Below the pieces are notes generated by a model. The model worked only from the letters and a program-made list of their open reading frames with translations. It did not search any database and was not told where the DNA came from. This document shows positions 1 through 9,100 of a stretch of 16,983 nucleotides of DNA, in pieces. A program made the position numbers and the translations under genes. This stretch comes from SAR324 cluster bacterium (GTDB lineage: Bacteria; SAR324; NAC60-12): positions 1 to 16,983 of the forward strand of contig JAKUUF010000022.1 in NCBI GenBank assembly GCA_022448705.1. The letters are read 5' to 3'. Numbering within the stretch: position 1 is the stretch's first letter; each line of letters starts with the position of its first letter.

Positions 1-1
1 A

Positions 2-607
2 TACCTTCAGATTGTAGAGCGATCACGTACTGTTGAGAATGACCGTAAACCTGGTGAATCGACTTTAACTGCGGCTGTGGCCAGGTATTATTTCAAACTT
101 CTTGCATACAAGGATGAATATGAGGTTGCTCGCCTTTATACTAATGGTGATTTCTTCAAAAAAATAAATGATCGTTTCGAGGGAGATTTTACGCTGAAAT
201 TGCATTTAGCACCCCCAATGTTTTCAAAACGTGATCCGCATACAGGTGAACCAATAAAATCCTCTTTTGGTCCCTGGATGTTTTCTTCCATGAAAATACT
301 TGCGAGATTTAAATTCCTTCGAGGTACTTTATTTGATCCTTTTGGAAAGACTAAAGAACGGAAAATGGAAAGACAATTAATTCAGGATTATGAACAGACA
401 ATTGAGGAATTGCTGAGAGGGTTGTCAGATAAAAATCATTCTATTGCCACTGAAATTGCCAAATTACCTGAGCATATTCGTGGGTTTGATTTGGTTAAAC
501 ACAGACATATGGAAAAAGCAAAGAAACGTGAAAAGGAACTGCTGGAAAAATTCAGAAAAAATTCAGGATTTGCCTCTGTAACTAGGAAAACTGAGACAGT
601 CAGTTGA
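2..607 (+). CDS. Indolepyruvate:ferredoxin oxidoreductase, fused type, C-terminal fragment
   Basis: The reading frame is open from base 2, so this is the 3' end of a gene that begins outside the window; the GTG at 77 is internal. About 201 residues are visible. The segment AYKDEYEVARLY, the following FEGD...HLAPP stretch and the later FGPWM, RGTxFDPFG and ERxMERxLIxDYE patterns are typical of the C-terminal domain of the long (roughly 1,150-residue) fused enzymes. In those, the alpha and gamma parts of a 2-oxoacid:ferredoxin oxidoreductase are one chain. The family oxidatively decarboxylates aryl pyruvates such as indolepyruvate to the acyl-CoA in the cytosol, reducing ferredoxin, during aromatic amino-acid breakdown. 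The TPP and iron-sulfur domains lie upstream of the window, so catalytic residues cannot be checked. Family membership is well supported; the exact substrate is inferred. Confidence 0.88.
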   Translation, partial: YLQIVERSRTVENDRKPGESTLTAAVARYYFKLLAYKDEYEVARLYTNGDFFKKINDRFEGDFTLKLHLAPPMFSKRDPHTGEPIKSSFGPWMFSSMKILARFKFLRGTLFDPFGKTKERKMERQLIQDYEQTIEELLRGLSDKNHSIATEIAKLPEHIRGFDLVKHRHMEKAKKREKELLEKFRKNSGFASVTRKTETVS

Positions 608-616
608 TTTTAAAAA

Positions 617-637
617 AATTGAATGAATGATTCAATT
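617..637. repeat. Small AT-rich inverted repeat after the oxidoreductase gene
   Basis: Eight-base arms AATTGAAT and ATTCAATT flank a 5-base loop, 10 bp after the stop of the upstream gene. A run of A precedes it on the plus strand and no T-run follows, so it is not a canonical plus-strand terminator. The arms are very AT-rich and could be chance; a weak 3'-end hairpin is the most that can be claimed. Confidence 0.3.
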
Positions 638-676
638 AAAGATGAATATGGAATCATATAAAAAAAGCAATAATTA

Positions 677-1609
677 ATGAAAATCAATTCACGAATTTAT
701 GTTGCAGGACATCTTGGTCTGGCAGGATCAGCAATTTACCGAGCATTAAAGAAAAGCGGATACCAGAACCTTATTACTCGCTCACACTCAGAATTGGAAC
801 TGCTGGAGGCCACCGAAGTAAGGAATTTTTTTTCAGAAACAAAACCTGAGTTTGTTTTTTTAGCGGCCGCAAAAGTTGGGGGGATTCATGCAAACAGTTC
901 TTATCCAGCAGATTTTATACGCGAAAACATAATAGTTCAGACTAATGTAATTCATGAGGCGTGGAGACATGGTGTTAAAAAATTAGTGTTTCTAGGCAGT
1001 TCCTGCATTTACCCCAAGCTGTGTCCGCAGCCAATCAAAGAGGAATATTTGCTTTCAGGTGAACTGGAACCGACTAATGATGCATATGCCCTTGCTAAAA
1101 TTGCAGGAATAAAAACTTGTCAAAGCTACAATCATCAATACGGAACAAATTTTATTTCCGTTATGCCTACTAACCTGTATGGACCAAATGACAATTTTCA
1201 TCCGGAAGATTCCCACGTTCTCCCGGCTTTAATACGTAAATTTTATGAGGCAAAGCTTGCCAGTGAAGATACGGTTAACATCTGGGGTTCCGGTAATCCT
1301 CGGAGAGAGTTTTTACATTCTGATGATCTTGCTGATGCGATTTTATTCCTGATGGACAATTATGATAATTCTGAAATAGTCAATGTGGGTTTTGGAAAGG
1401 ATCAAACAATTCGTGAGTTGGCGGAGACTATTAAAGAAGTATCAGGATTTTCCGGGCGCCTGGTTTTTGATAATTCACGTCCGGATGGAACTCCACAAAA
1501 AGTACTGGACACATCAAAAATCAATGCACTTGGCTGGAAGCCTAAAATACCCTTGAAAACGGGTTTGGAACAGGTTTATCAGTGGTATTCTTCGCAGCAG
1601 GCAGACTGA
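677..1609 (+). CDS. fcl: GDP-L-fucose synthase (GDP-4-keto-6-deoxy-D-mannose epimerase/reductase)
   Basis: A 310-residue short-chain dehydrogenase/reductase of the extended type, full length for the family. The product epimerises GDP-4-keto-6-deoxy-D-mannose at C3 and C5 and then reduces C4 with NADPH, giving GDP-L-fucose for surface polysaccharide. Visible evidence is the N-terminal dinucleotide motif GHLGLAG (residues 11-17), the family signature [11 protein letters not shown], the LGSSCIYP block with the expected catalytic Ser108 and Cys110, and the Tyr137-xxx-Lys141 pair. The NLYGPNDNF and [12 protein letters not shown] blocks are also conserved. An in-frame stop 4 bp upstream (671-673) fixes the ATG at 677; no ribosome-binding site is visible. 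The partner dehydratase gene (gmd) is not in the window, although manC lies about 9 kb downstream. The gene converges on hemN. Confidence 0.95.
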   Translation: MKINSRIYVAGHLGLAGSAIYRALKKSGYQNLITRSHSELELLEATEVRNFFSETKPEFVFLAAAKVGGIHANSSYPADFIRENIIVQTNVIHEAWRHGVKKLVFLGSSCIYPKLCPQPIKEEYLLSGELEPTNDAYALAKIAGIKTCQSYNHQYGTNFISVMPTNLYGPNDNFHPEDSHVLPALIRKFYEAKLASEDTVNIWGSGNPRREFLHSDDLADAILFLMDNYDNSEIVNVGFGKDQTIRELAETIKEVSGFSGRLVFDNSRPDGTPQKVLDTSKINALGWKPKIPLKTGLEQVYQWYSSQQAD

Positions 1610-1628
1610 AAAATTTTTAAATTAATCC

Positions 1629-1647
1629 CGCATTACCATGTAATGCG
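1629..1647. terminator. Hairpin between convergent fcl and hemN, possible bidirectional terminator
   Basis: A perfect inverted repeat with arms CGCATTAC and GTAATGCG around a 3-base loop lies 20 bp after the fcl stop and 78 bp beyond the hemN stop. Read on the minus strand it is followed a few bases later by a T-rich tract (from ATTTTTAAATTAAT on the plus strand); on the plus strand no T-run follows. It may therefore end hemN transcripts better than fcl transcripts. A second, AT-rich 7-bp repeat sits at 1664-1683. Confidence 0.45.
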
Positions 1648-1724
1648 ATATAAGCAGACAAAGATTTTTCCTGCCTGAAAAATATGTAGTAAGTACTTTG
1701 GAACTGTTTTGCAGTAAGGAATTT

Positions 1725-3110
1725 TTAGACTGTCTTAGAAAAATTCATACTGCTGCTTTCTGTCAGGTATCTGTCAAATGGCATGGCAATATTTCTAGTA
1801 AATAGCGTTCCAACAGGAGTGAGATCAATTTTATTTGAATCTAGCTTCACCAACCCCTCCCGCGCAAACTTTTCAAGTTCAGGCCAGGCATTATTAAAAT
1901 GCTTGCTGAAATTTATTTCATAACGTGTTTCAAAATCAGATATTAATATTTCTCCATGACACATAAGAGTTTCAATCACTTCTCTTCGCAGCTGATCCTC
2001 TTTATCTAGTTTTATTCCCCTGCGTGGATTAAGAATTTTGTCAGAAGCTTCATTCATGTATTGATAAAGATCTTTGTTGTTTTGCCAGTAACTATCCCCA
2101 AAATCTGAAATAGCAGAAACCCCGATTCCAATCTGTGCCATGTTATGAAGTGTGGTATAGCCCATGAAATTACGGTGCAGGGTTCTGTTTTTCAGGGCAA
2201 GTGCAAGTTCGTCTTCCGGAAGAGCATAGTGATCCATGCCTATCATTACATATCCGATTTCTGTGAAAAAGCGGATGGCTTCAAGGTAAATTTGAATTTT
2301 CTCTTCAGGCACAGGCAGATCTTTGTCTTTGATTGCTCTCTTATGAGTTTTGAACATACCGGGAAGATAAGCAAAGCTGTATACTGCCAGGCGATCCGGA
2401 CGCATTTTCCCCACTTCATCAAGTGTTTTACAAAAGCTTTGATGAGTTTGAAGTGGCAGGCCGTAAACAAGGTCCAGGTTGATAGAAGTGTAGCCAATGC
2501 TCCTGGAATTATTAATAGTATCCCATGATTGTTTAGCCGTTTGATTTCGGTTGATAGCCTTTTGAACATCACGGTTCAAGTCCTGTACACCAAAACTTAC
2601 CCTCCTGAATCCTAGTCCATACAGTGTCTCAAGATGATCTATTGTAGTCACACGCGGATCAGCTTCAAATGCCAGCTCGCTGTTTTCCTGCACATCAAAT
2701 CTGGAAGTGATCTTATTTATGAATCTTTCAAGCTGTTTGGGATTGAGGTAAGTGGGAGTCCCTCCACCCAGGTGAATTTGTGCAAGTTTCTTACGTGAGT
2801 GCAGAATTCTGGCAACTCCGTCAATTTCTTTATCAAGAGCAGACAAATAATCTTCAGTAATTTTCCTGTTACCGGTGATAAACTTGTTGCATCCGCAAAA
2901 TGTACATAGTTGTCTGCAAAAGGGTAAATGAACATAAAGTGATATTGGCCTTTCTTTAAGACTTTCCTTTTGAAGGCACTGAACGTAGTCTTCATGGAAC
3001 TGGCCTTTTTCCCAGACAGGTACTGTAGGATAACTTGTGTAGCGTGGTCCCGGACGGTTATAACGCTGAATCATTTCAGGTGTAACATCATTTATTTCTG
3101 AATGTGGCAT
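1725..3110 (-). CDS. hemN: Oxygen-independent coproporphyrinogen III oxidase (radical SAM)
   Basis: A 461-residue cytosolic enzyme, close to the E. coli length. It converts coproporphyrinogen III to protoporphyrinogen IX by oxidative decarboxylation without oxygen, using S-adenosylmethionine and a [4Fe-4S] cluster. The cluster motif is intact: Cys65-x3-Cys69-x2-Cys72-x-Cys74 within HLPFCRQLCTFCGCNKF. The N-terminal RYNRPGPRYTSYPT block, GGGTPT at 115-120, FEADPR, RVSFGVQD and the INLDLVYGLP block are all typical of true HemN rather than the HemN-like HemW group. The C-terminal winged-helix region ends with the usual RNIAMPFDRYL. The gene is monocistronic as far as can be seen: its start faces a 236-bp gap before the end of znuB. 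That gap (3111-3346) is AT-rich and must hold the promoter. No convincing FNR-type palindrome was found in it. Confidence 0.96.
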   Translation of the reverse strand: MPHSEINDVTPEMIQRYNRPGPRYTSYPTVPVWEKGQFHEDYVQCLQKESLKERPISLYVHLPFCRQLCTFCGCNKFITGNRKITEDYLSALDKEIDGVARILHSRKKLAQIHLGGGTPTYLNPKQLERFINKITSRFDVQENSELAFEADPRVTTIDHLETLYGLGFRRVSFGVQDLNRDVQKAINRNQTAKQSWDTINNSRSIGYTSINLDLVYGLPLQTHQSFCKTLDEVGKMRPDRLAVYSFAYLPGMFKTHKRAIKDKDLPVPEEKIQIYLEAIRFFTEIGYVMIGMDHYALPEDELALALKNRTLHRNFMGYTTLHNMAQIGIGVSAISDFGDSYWQNNKDLYQYMNEASDKILNPRRGIKLDKEDQLRREVIETLMCHGEILISDFETRYEINFSKHFNNAWPELEKFAREGLVKLDSNKIDLTPVGTLFTRNIAMPFDRYLTESSSMNFSKTV

Positions 3111-3346
3111 ATTAAATTTAGGGATACGCTTTTCTACATAATTTAAATTGGTCTTAGAAGGTAAAAATTTGTGGAGAATGATTTTATCAGTTAAAAAATC
3201 TCAATTAATTAAAGGATTTACAATAATCATAATAACTGGATAGATTTACTGACCGAAATTAAGATAAAAATCCGTCTACTGAATGATACTTTGAATTTAC
3301 ATTTGAGTCTTAATCTGAATTAAATGGAGTGTCCGGATTAAAATAA

Positions 3347-4150
3347 TTAATACTTGAATTGCCTGAAAGGTAAAATATGAGCCGCAAAAAAGAACAGAAC
3401 TGCAGCAATTACTATTGAAGGTCCGGAAGGTGTGTCAAAATGAAGAGAGGTCCATAATCCAAGTAAAATGGAAGATATTCCGATTAATGCTCCGCCAATT
3501 GCCATCTGTTCCGGGGAGTTGCTGAAACGCCTTGCAGCTGAAACTGGAATAATCAAGAGAGATGTCACCAGCAGGATTCCAATTATTTTCATGGACAAAG
3601 CTATTACTGCTGCTACCAGGAGCATGAAAAGAAGTTGCACACCTACCACGGGTATTCCTTCCGCCTGAGCAAGTTCTTTATCAAATGTAATTGCAAGCAA
3701 AGGACGCCATAGCATAAGTAATGTAAGTAAAATTAAAATTCCTCCGCCATATATCCAGTAAAGATCATTCAGGCTAACAGCAAGGATATCACCGAATAAA
3801 TAGCCCATTAAGTCAATTCGTACCCACGCCATCAGGCTGAGTAGTAGAACACCCATCGCAAGAGAGGCATGAGAAAGAGTGCCTAATACTGCATCATTGG
3901 AAAGAAGTTTTTGTCTTTGAAAAAAAAATAACAGCAATGCTACTGCCAGTGCGACAGCAAAAACTCCTATCATCAGGTCAACTTTAAGAAATAAACCGAC
4001 TGCAACGCCGAGAAGTGCAGAATGCGCCATGGTGTCTCCCAAATATGACATTCTGCGCCAAACTACAAAGCATCCAAGCGGTCCAGCTACCAATGCTACC
4101 CCAATGCCAGCGATAACTGCGCGCCAAAAGAAATCATCCAGAAATGTCAT
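3347..4150 (-). CDS. znuB: Zinc ABC transporter permease
   Basis: A 267-residue polytopic inner-membrane protein of the metal-type ABC-3 permease family, normal in length. About seven to eight hydrophobic segments can be seen, starting with FFWRAVIAGIGVALVAGPLG. The next block, FVVWRRMSYLGDTMAHSALLGVAVG, is the diagnostic family signature. The loop containing DKELAQAEGIPV, in the second half, and the later segment IALSMKIIGILLVTSLLIIP are also typical. It forms the channel through which zinc delivered by ZnuA crosses the membrane, powered by ZnuC. Its ATG overlaps the znuC stop by 4 bp (ATGA), which implies one transcript and coupled translation. Manganese or iron permeases of this family look similar; zinc is favoured by the ZnuC and ZnuA sequences next door. 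Confidence 0.92.
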   Translation of the reverse strand: MTFLDDFFWRAVIAGIGVALVAGPLGCFVVWRRMSYLGDTMAHSALLGVAVGLFLKVDLMIGVFAVALAVALLLFFFQRQKLLSNDAVLGTLSHASLAMGVLLLSLMAWVRIDLMGYLFGDILAVSLNDLYWIYGGGILILLTLLMLWRPLLAITFDKELAQAEGIPVVGVQLLFMLLVAAVIALSMKIIGILLVTSLLIIPVSAARRFSNSPEQMAIGGALIGISSILLGLWTSLHFDTPSGPSIVIAAVLFFFAAHILPFRQFKY

Positions 4151-4941
4151 GAGGTGGACTCACTTAATTCACCGGAAATGTGGTGTTTATGATCGTGTTG
4201 ATGACTGTATATGGCCAAAGCACTACCTGAATCAAGGCCAAACAGACGTAAGTATTCCGGATGCTGAGTTACATCTTCCGGCTGTCCTTCACAACAAATA
4301 TGTTGATTTAAGCATAACACTCTGTCTGTTGATGCCATTACCACATGTAAATTATGTGAAACCATCAGTACGCCGCAACCATGGCTTTTTTGCAGGTCCC
4401 CTATTAAATTATACAATTCCGATTCTCCCATATAGTCAACCCCCTGAACGGGTTCATCCAGTACAAGCAGCTCAGGATTCCTCAAAAGTGCTCTTGCAAG
4501 CATTACACGTTGGTATTCTCCACCTGAAAGCTGAGAAACAGGTTTGTCTCTCAATGCGAGAACTCCTGTTTCCTCCAGGGAAGTTTCTATTTGGCTTTTG
4601 GAATAATTACCTGTCAGATTCATTATCCTGCTTACTGAAAGTGGGAGAACTGGATTAAAAACAGCTCTTTGCGGAAGGTACCCAATCCTGAGTTTAGGTT
4701 TACGATATATGCTTCCGGAACTGGCTGGTATCAAGCCTAACAGCAGACGAAGTAAGGTTGTTTTCCCCGCACCATTGGGACCTATTACTGTCACAATTTC
4801 TGCTTTTGAAATATTTAGAGATATCCCTGATAGAAGTTCCTTCCCTCCTATATGCAAAGATATGTTTTGAGATTGGATCAGAGTTTCGCTGCTGATTTCA
4901 AAACCAAGTTCATCAACAGTAGTTTCAACACTTGTTAACAT
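4147..4941 (-). CDS. znuC: Zinc ABC transporter ATP-binding protein
   Basis: A 264-residue cytoplasmic ATPase for zinc import. All ABC motifs are intact: Walker A GPNGAGKT (54-61), signature LSGGE (138-142), Walker B LLVLDEP (158-164) and the switch histidine His196 in VSHNLH. The stretch after Walker B (VQGVD...ELYNLI) and VLCLNQHICCEG closely resemble gammaproteobacterial ZnuC. The C-terminus carries a histidine-rich tail (His247, 249, 251, 253 and 254), a feature also seen in E. coli ZnuC and plausibly a zinc-sensing or binding element. The ATG at 4941 has no visible ribosome-binding site. It is the first gene of a znuC-znuB unit, divergent from znuA across a 96-bp gap that contains an inverted repeat. 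Confidence 0.95.
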   Translation of the reverse strand: MLTSVETTVDELGFEISSETLIQSQNISLHIGGKELLSGISLNISKAEIVTVIGPNGAGKTTLLRLLLGLIPASSGSIYRKPKLRIGYLPQRAVFNPVLPLSVSRIMNLTGNYSKSQIETSLEETGVLALRDKPVSQLSGGEYQRVMLARALLRNPELLVLDEPVQGVDYMGESELYNLIGDLQKSHGCGVLMVSHNLHVVMASTDRVLCLNQHICCEGQPEDVTQHPEYLRLFGLDSGSALAIYSHQHDHKHHISGELSESTS

Positions 4942-4967
4942 TGACTAACTAGAGAATTAGAATTACC

Positions 4968-5024
4968 TTACTTTACACATCATTTTTAGCACAGAGTCAT
5001 CCTCAAATCAATTAAGTAAAGTAA
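4968..5024. promoter_or_regulatory. Inverted repeat in the znuC-znuA divergent promoter region
   Basis: Arms TTACTTTAC (4968-4976) and GTAAAGTAA (5016-5024) are perfect 9-base reverse complements separated by 39 bp. One arm sits 27 bp before the znuC start and the other 14 bp before the znuA start, so each lies in the leader or promoter zone of one divergent gene. This layout fits a metal-responsive repressor acting on both genes. The sequence does not look like the classical TGTTATAACA-type Zur box, so the regulator is unknown. The right arm includes AGTAAAG, which recurs upstream of the glutamate dehydrogenase gene. Confidence 0.4.
4983..5011 (-). promoter_or_regulatory. Weak candidate promoter for znuCB
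   Basis: Read on the minus strand, TTGATT (5006-5011) and TAAAAA (4983-4988) are separated by 17 bp, each matching four of six bases of the sigma-70 consensus. The left arm of the inverted repeat then lies just downstream, near the expected transcription start, as a repressor site would. In DNA this AT-rich, such matches are easily found by chance. Confidence 0.22.
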
Positions 5025-5037
5025 ATCCAGAGTTGCA

Positions 5038-5982
5038 ATGAAAGTACGATTTTACACTGTAATTATCTCTCTTCTAATATGTTTTAGTGAGACAAATGCA
5101 GATTCAAACCTGAATGTTGTAGTTTCAATCAAACCATTTCATTCACTTGTATCAGGTGTAATGCTTGGTGTTGCACGTCCGGAACTGCTATTAAAAGGCA
5201 ACTTTTCCCCGCATACCTATTCCCTGAAACCAAGTGATGCTAAAAAACTGCAATATGCCGATTTAGTTTTCTGGGGAGGAGAAGCTTTAGAGGGGTTCTT
5301 GGCAAAGCCAATAATTTCATTGTCAAAAAATGCAAAGGTTGTTTCTATACTGGAGATAAATGGACTTAAGCTCAGATCTTTTCGTGCTGAAAGCCATATA
5401 GGAAAATCTGAAAATTTTGAGTCATACAGTCATAATCTGCCAAAAAATCAAGTTGCCGAACTGAAAGCAGCAGTAGATCCTCACATATGGCTGGATCCTG
5501 AAAATGCAAAAGTAATTACTCAGAAAACAGTTCAGATTTTAAGTGATTTTGATCCTGAAAATGCTCAAAAATTCCAAAAAAACGGTGAAAAGATTATTGT
5601 TAGATTAAATGAACTGGATCAGCAGCTTTCATCAGAAATGAGCGAAATATCTGATCGTACCTATCTGGTTTTACATGATGCATATCAGTATTTTGAAAGT
5701 CGTTATCAGCTGAAAAGTGCAGGCTCAATAACACTCCAGCTGGAACACTTTCTAGGTGTGAGCAGGTTGAAGAAAGTTCAAAAAATGATCAAAACAAGTA
5801 AAGTGCGCTGTATTTTCACAGAGCCTCAGTATTCTCAAAAACTTGTAAAGACTTTGATAAAAGATACCTCAGTAAAAAAGGGCATACTTGATCCGATTGG
5901 GGCAGACATTCTTCCTGGACCGGAATTATATTTTGATTTACTGAAAAATCTGAGTATTTCACTGAAATCATGTCTTAATTGA
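5038..5982 (+). CDS. znuA: Periplasmic zinc-binding protein of the ZnuABC transporter
   Basis: A 314-residue cluster A-I solute-binding protein. The N-terminus (MKVRFYTVIISLLICF...NA) is a Sec signal peptide with probable cleavage after Ala21, placing the mature protein in the periplasm, where it captures zinc for ZnuBC. Zinc ligands expected in the family are present: His59 in FSPHTYSLKPSD, His149 in DPHIWLDPENA and His213 in LHDAYQYFE. Cys258 and Cys312 sit where the E. coli ZnuA disulfide is formed. The charged loop between roughly residues 115 and 140, which is histidine-rich in many ZnuA proteins, has only two histidines here. The gene is divergent from znuCB. No clear Shine-Dalgarno motif precedes the ATG. 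Manganese binding is an alternative, but three histidine ligands and the ZnuC type favour zinc. Confidence 0.92.
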   Translation: MKVRFYTVIISLLICFSETNADSNLNVVVSIKPFHSLVSGVMLGVARPELLLKGNFSPHTYSLKPSDAKKLQYADLVFWGGEALEGFLAKPIISLSKNAKVVSILEINGLKLRSFRAESHIGKSENFESYSHNLPKNQVAELKAAVDPHIWLDPENAKVITQKTVQILSDFDPENAQKFQKNGEKIIVRLNELDQQLSSEMSEISDRTYLVLHDAYQYFESRYQLKSAGSITLQLEHFLGVSRLKKVQKMIKTSKVRCIFTEPQYSQKLVKTLIKDTSVKKGILDPIGADILPGPELYFDLLKNLSISLKSCLN

Positions 5983-6035
5983 AAAATCAATTCATGGGTC
6001 TTCAATTTTCGTTATCATATTCATATTATTTGTTT

Positions 6036-6098
6036 ATTTAGTAAAGAGTTAAGTCGCATTTAAAATGAAGTGTGTTATTAATAGAAGCTTTACTAAAT
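6036..6098. promoter_or_regulatory. 11-bp perfect inverted repeat upstream of the glutamate dehydrogenase gene
   Basis: Arms ATTTAGTAAAG (6036-6046) and CTTTACTAAAT (6088-6098) are exact reverse complements with a 41-base spacer, in the 159-bp gap between znuA and the dehydrogenase gene. The right arm ends 43 bp before the start codon. No T-run follows, so it is not a typical terminator. It may be a pair of operator half-sites or an RNA stem in the 5' leader. The core AGTAAAG is shared with the znuC-znuA repeat, including the approximate spacing of the two arms. Confidence 0.4.
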
Positions 6099-6141
6099 CT
6101 TCCAATTAACGAAGCTGATCCAACAAAAAATTATTCAAAAA

Positions 6142-9100
6142 ATGACTGTTGATTCAGATAAATCTTTGTTCAAACAATATTCCACTCAATTCCTGCGTGG
6201 AATGTCCGAAAGAATGCGTGACTCCTGCAGCAGCTCACAACTGAACGAATTCCTTCAAGAACGTTTTACATTTTTCAGGGAGGCTATTCGCAGGAGTGGA
6301 ATGGTTCGGGTCAGAAAACACAAAATATCTCAGGTTTCTCTTACTGAAAAAAACAATAGCAGATGTGTGATAGTCGAAATTGTATCCCCTGATGCACCTT
6401 TTATTGTCGTTACAGTTGAAGCGCTGATGCGACAATTAGATTTGCTGATACTCTGCAAGCTTCATCCAATCATAGGTGTTGATTTGACAGAAGGCAAAGA
6501 AGTAGAAAAAGTTTTTTTACCGCAACAGGATCTTGAGAAATACGATCATCTTTATCTGGAAGTTGAAACAGAAGCTGAAAATGCCACACTCAAGCATATT
6601 GAAACCATGATTGCAGGACATATGCTGGCAATACAATTGGTAAGAAACCATCATCAGTATATGCTGACAAACCTGGAATCTATGATTGAACTGATTCAAA
6701 CCATTACAGTTGTTTCATCTGATACTAAAAATGAATGGTCAAAACTCTGCGGCTGGTTGAAACATGATAACTATTCCGTAATGGGATATATCAAATTTGC
6801 TTTGAAGGACTCAGATACTTCAGAATTTATCAATACAATCGAGGATTCGGGACTGGGCATAATATCTCCGGTATATTTAGAGAAAACTACAAACAATCTA
6901 TCTAATGTTTTAACTGCACACCTCTGGAAACGCCGCCATTCAGAATTCCCTTTTTCTCTGGACAGGATTCACTTTAAAAGTCCGGTATTACGTTTTGAAA
7001 ATATGATGATGCTGAGCATCAGAATTCCGGATGAAAAGCTGGGCATGCTGGAACATGTATTTCTTGGTCTGCTCAGGAGCAGTTCACTTCATGTAAAAAA
7101 CATCGAAACACCACTGATTCACCAGAAAATGCAATTTATATTTAAAAAACACAACATGCTGGTGGACAGTTATGACTACAATGAAGTAGTGAGGATTTTC
7201 AGCGCAACTCCTAAAATTGAGCTGTTTCGTTCATCCAGGAAAGAGTTGATGCAGGTTTGTGAAAACCTGCTTTCTATCAATAATCCGAACAACATTCACT
7301 GTTTTAGAATAAATACAAGGATTCCAAGTGTATTAAAGCTGATGATTGTGATGCCATCTTCTCTGTTTAACGAGGAAACAGTAGAGCACAATCTGGCCTT
7401 GCTGAAATCAAAAATTAATCATCAAAGTTGTGACTGGTTTGAAGCACGAGGCAGTGAAAAATCTCGTTTGCATATTGAATTTGAGCTTAAAGAAGACGTA
7501 CATGGAAAAAGTGTTGTCCCTGCTTTAAATATGCTTCAGTTTGAAAGTGAAATCAGCACACAAAACAAGCCATGGGAGTTACAGCTGCTTGAGCTTCTGC
7601 GCAGCATGTATTCCGGGACTGAAGGAATGCAGTTGTATGAACGATATGTCCCCTTGATGCCTTCAGAATACCGTGCTCGGGTTGATGCTCAGGAAGCTCT
7701 GGAAAATATTCAGTACATTGAGATGCTCACACACCAGGATAACATTCAATTCAATTTAAAACGTTTCACTGTTCCATCCATCCTGAAGTCGGTTTCACAA
7801 TTATACATTTACAGCAGGGAGAAAATTCATTTAATTGAAATCATGCCTGTTCTGCAAAATCTTGGTCTTCATGTTATAGATCAACTTACTACAAGAATAG
7901 GCAATGATCAAAAAACCCTTGGATTCATTCAGTCTTTTCGTGTAATTCGCAAGGACAGAGTTTTAATTGATGAGGAACACTACAAGCCTTTGCTGGAAGC
8001 AATTGTAAAGCAGGTTTTTCAGAAAAAAACAGAAAACGACCCCTTAAATGCACTTGCATTGCTGGCAAATTTAGATTGGCGTGAAATCAATGTGCTCCAG
8101 CTGTATAGAAATTACTACCTGCAGCTCAATGCTCCTTTGACAGGTGAAACGATAAACATGGTATTGCTAAGGTATCCTCACTGTTCACGCTTATTGTTTG
8201 AAGCATTTTATACTCAATTTTCTCTAGATCCTTCATTAGGTAATCAGGAATATCGCCAGGAAGTTCTTTTACCAGAGACACAACAACACTTCATCGAGAG
8301 CTTGGAAAAAGTCAACCAGATAACAGACGATGAAGTTTTACGCAGTATGTATGAATTGATTGAAAATACTCTGCGCACAAACTTTTACATACCTAAGGAG
8401 GCAGAAGACACAGGAATTTCAATCAAACTGGATTCAGGTAAAATTGCTCAAATGCCAGATCCTACCCCTTTCAGAGAAATATACGTTCATGATTTGGGAA
8501 TGCAGGGTCTGCATTTGCGTTTTGGCGCTGTTGCACGTGGAGGACTACGCTGGTCGGATCGGGCCGATGACTTCAGAACAGAAATTTTAGGTCTGGTAAA
8601 AACACAGCAGACAAAAAATGTTGTAATTGTTCCAGTTGGTTCAAAGGGAGGTTTTGTTTTAAAAAATACTCCAGTAGACAGAGAAGAAGCAATTTTGGAA
8701 TCAAAAAAACATTACAGACGTTTCATCAGTGCAATGCTTGAAATCACAGATAATATTGATGCACAGGGCAAGGTACAGTCTCCAGGCCATGTTGTTACCT
8801 ATGATGATCCTGATCCATACCTGGTTGTGGCGCCAGACAAGGGGACTGCAGATTTTTCAGATATTGCAAATGAAGTTTCAGAAAAATCTGGTTTCTGGCT
8901 GGGGGACGCTTTTGCTTCAGGAGGTTCAATTGGCTACGACCACAGAAAAGAGGGAATCACTGCAAGAGGAGGTTGGGAATGCGTGAAACTGCATTTCACT
9001 GAAATGGGAAGTAACGTGCAGACTGATCCAGTTACAGTTATAGGAGTGGGAGATATGAGCGGGGATGTTTTTGGAAACGGAATGTTGCAAAGCAAAACTA

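Noticed and set aside
1664..1683. ATTTTTC/GAAAAAT inverted repeat near the hemN end
   Set aside because: Seven AT-rich base pairs in AT-rich DNA; weaker than the neighbouring perfect hairpin and easily due to chance.
2145..2995. Several open frames of about 90-130 codons over hemN on both strands
   Set aside because: hemN is intact and conserved throughout; the alternative translations carry no motif.
3311..3343. TTAATC/GATTAA inverted repeat after znuB as a terminator
   Set aside because: The stem is only 6 bp and AT-rich, with a long spacer and no T-run after it on the minus strand.
3111..3346. Possible FNR-type site upstream of hemN
   Set aside because: No TTGAT-N4-ATCAA-like palindrome was found; only partial half-sites appear in AT-rich sequence.
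4029..4658. Open frame of 209 codons on the plus strand, antisense to znuC and znuB
   Set aside because: It lies opposite two genes with complete, well-conserved motifs; its translation has no recognisable domain and reads like a complement shadow.
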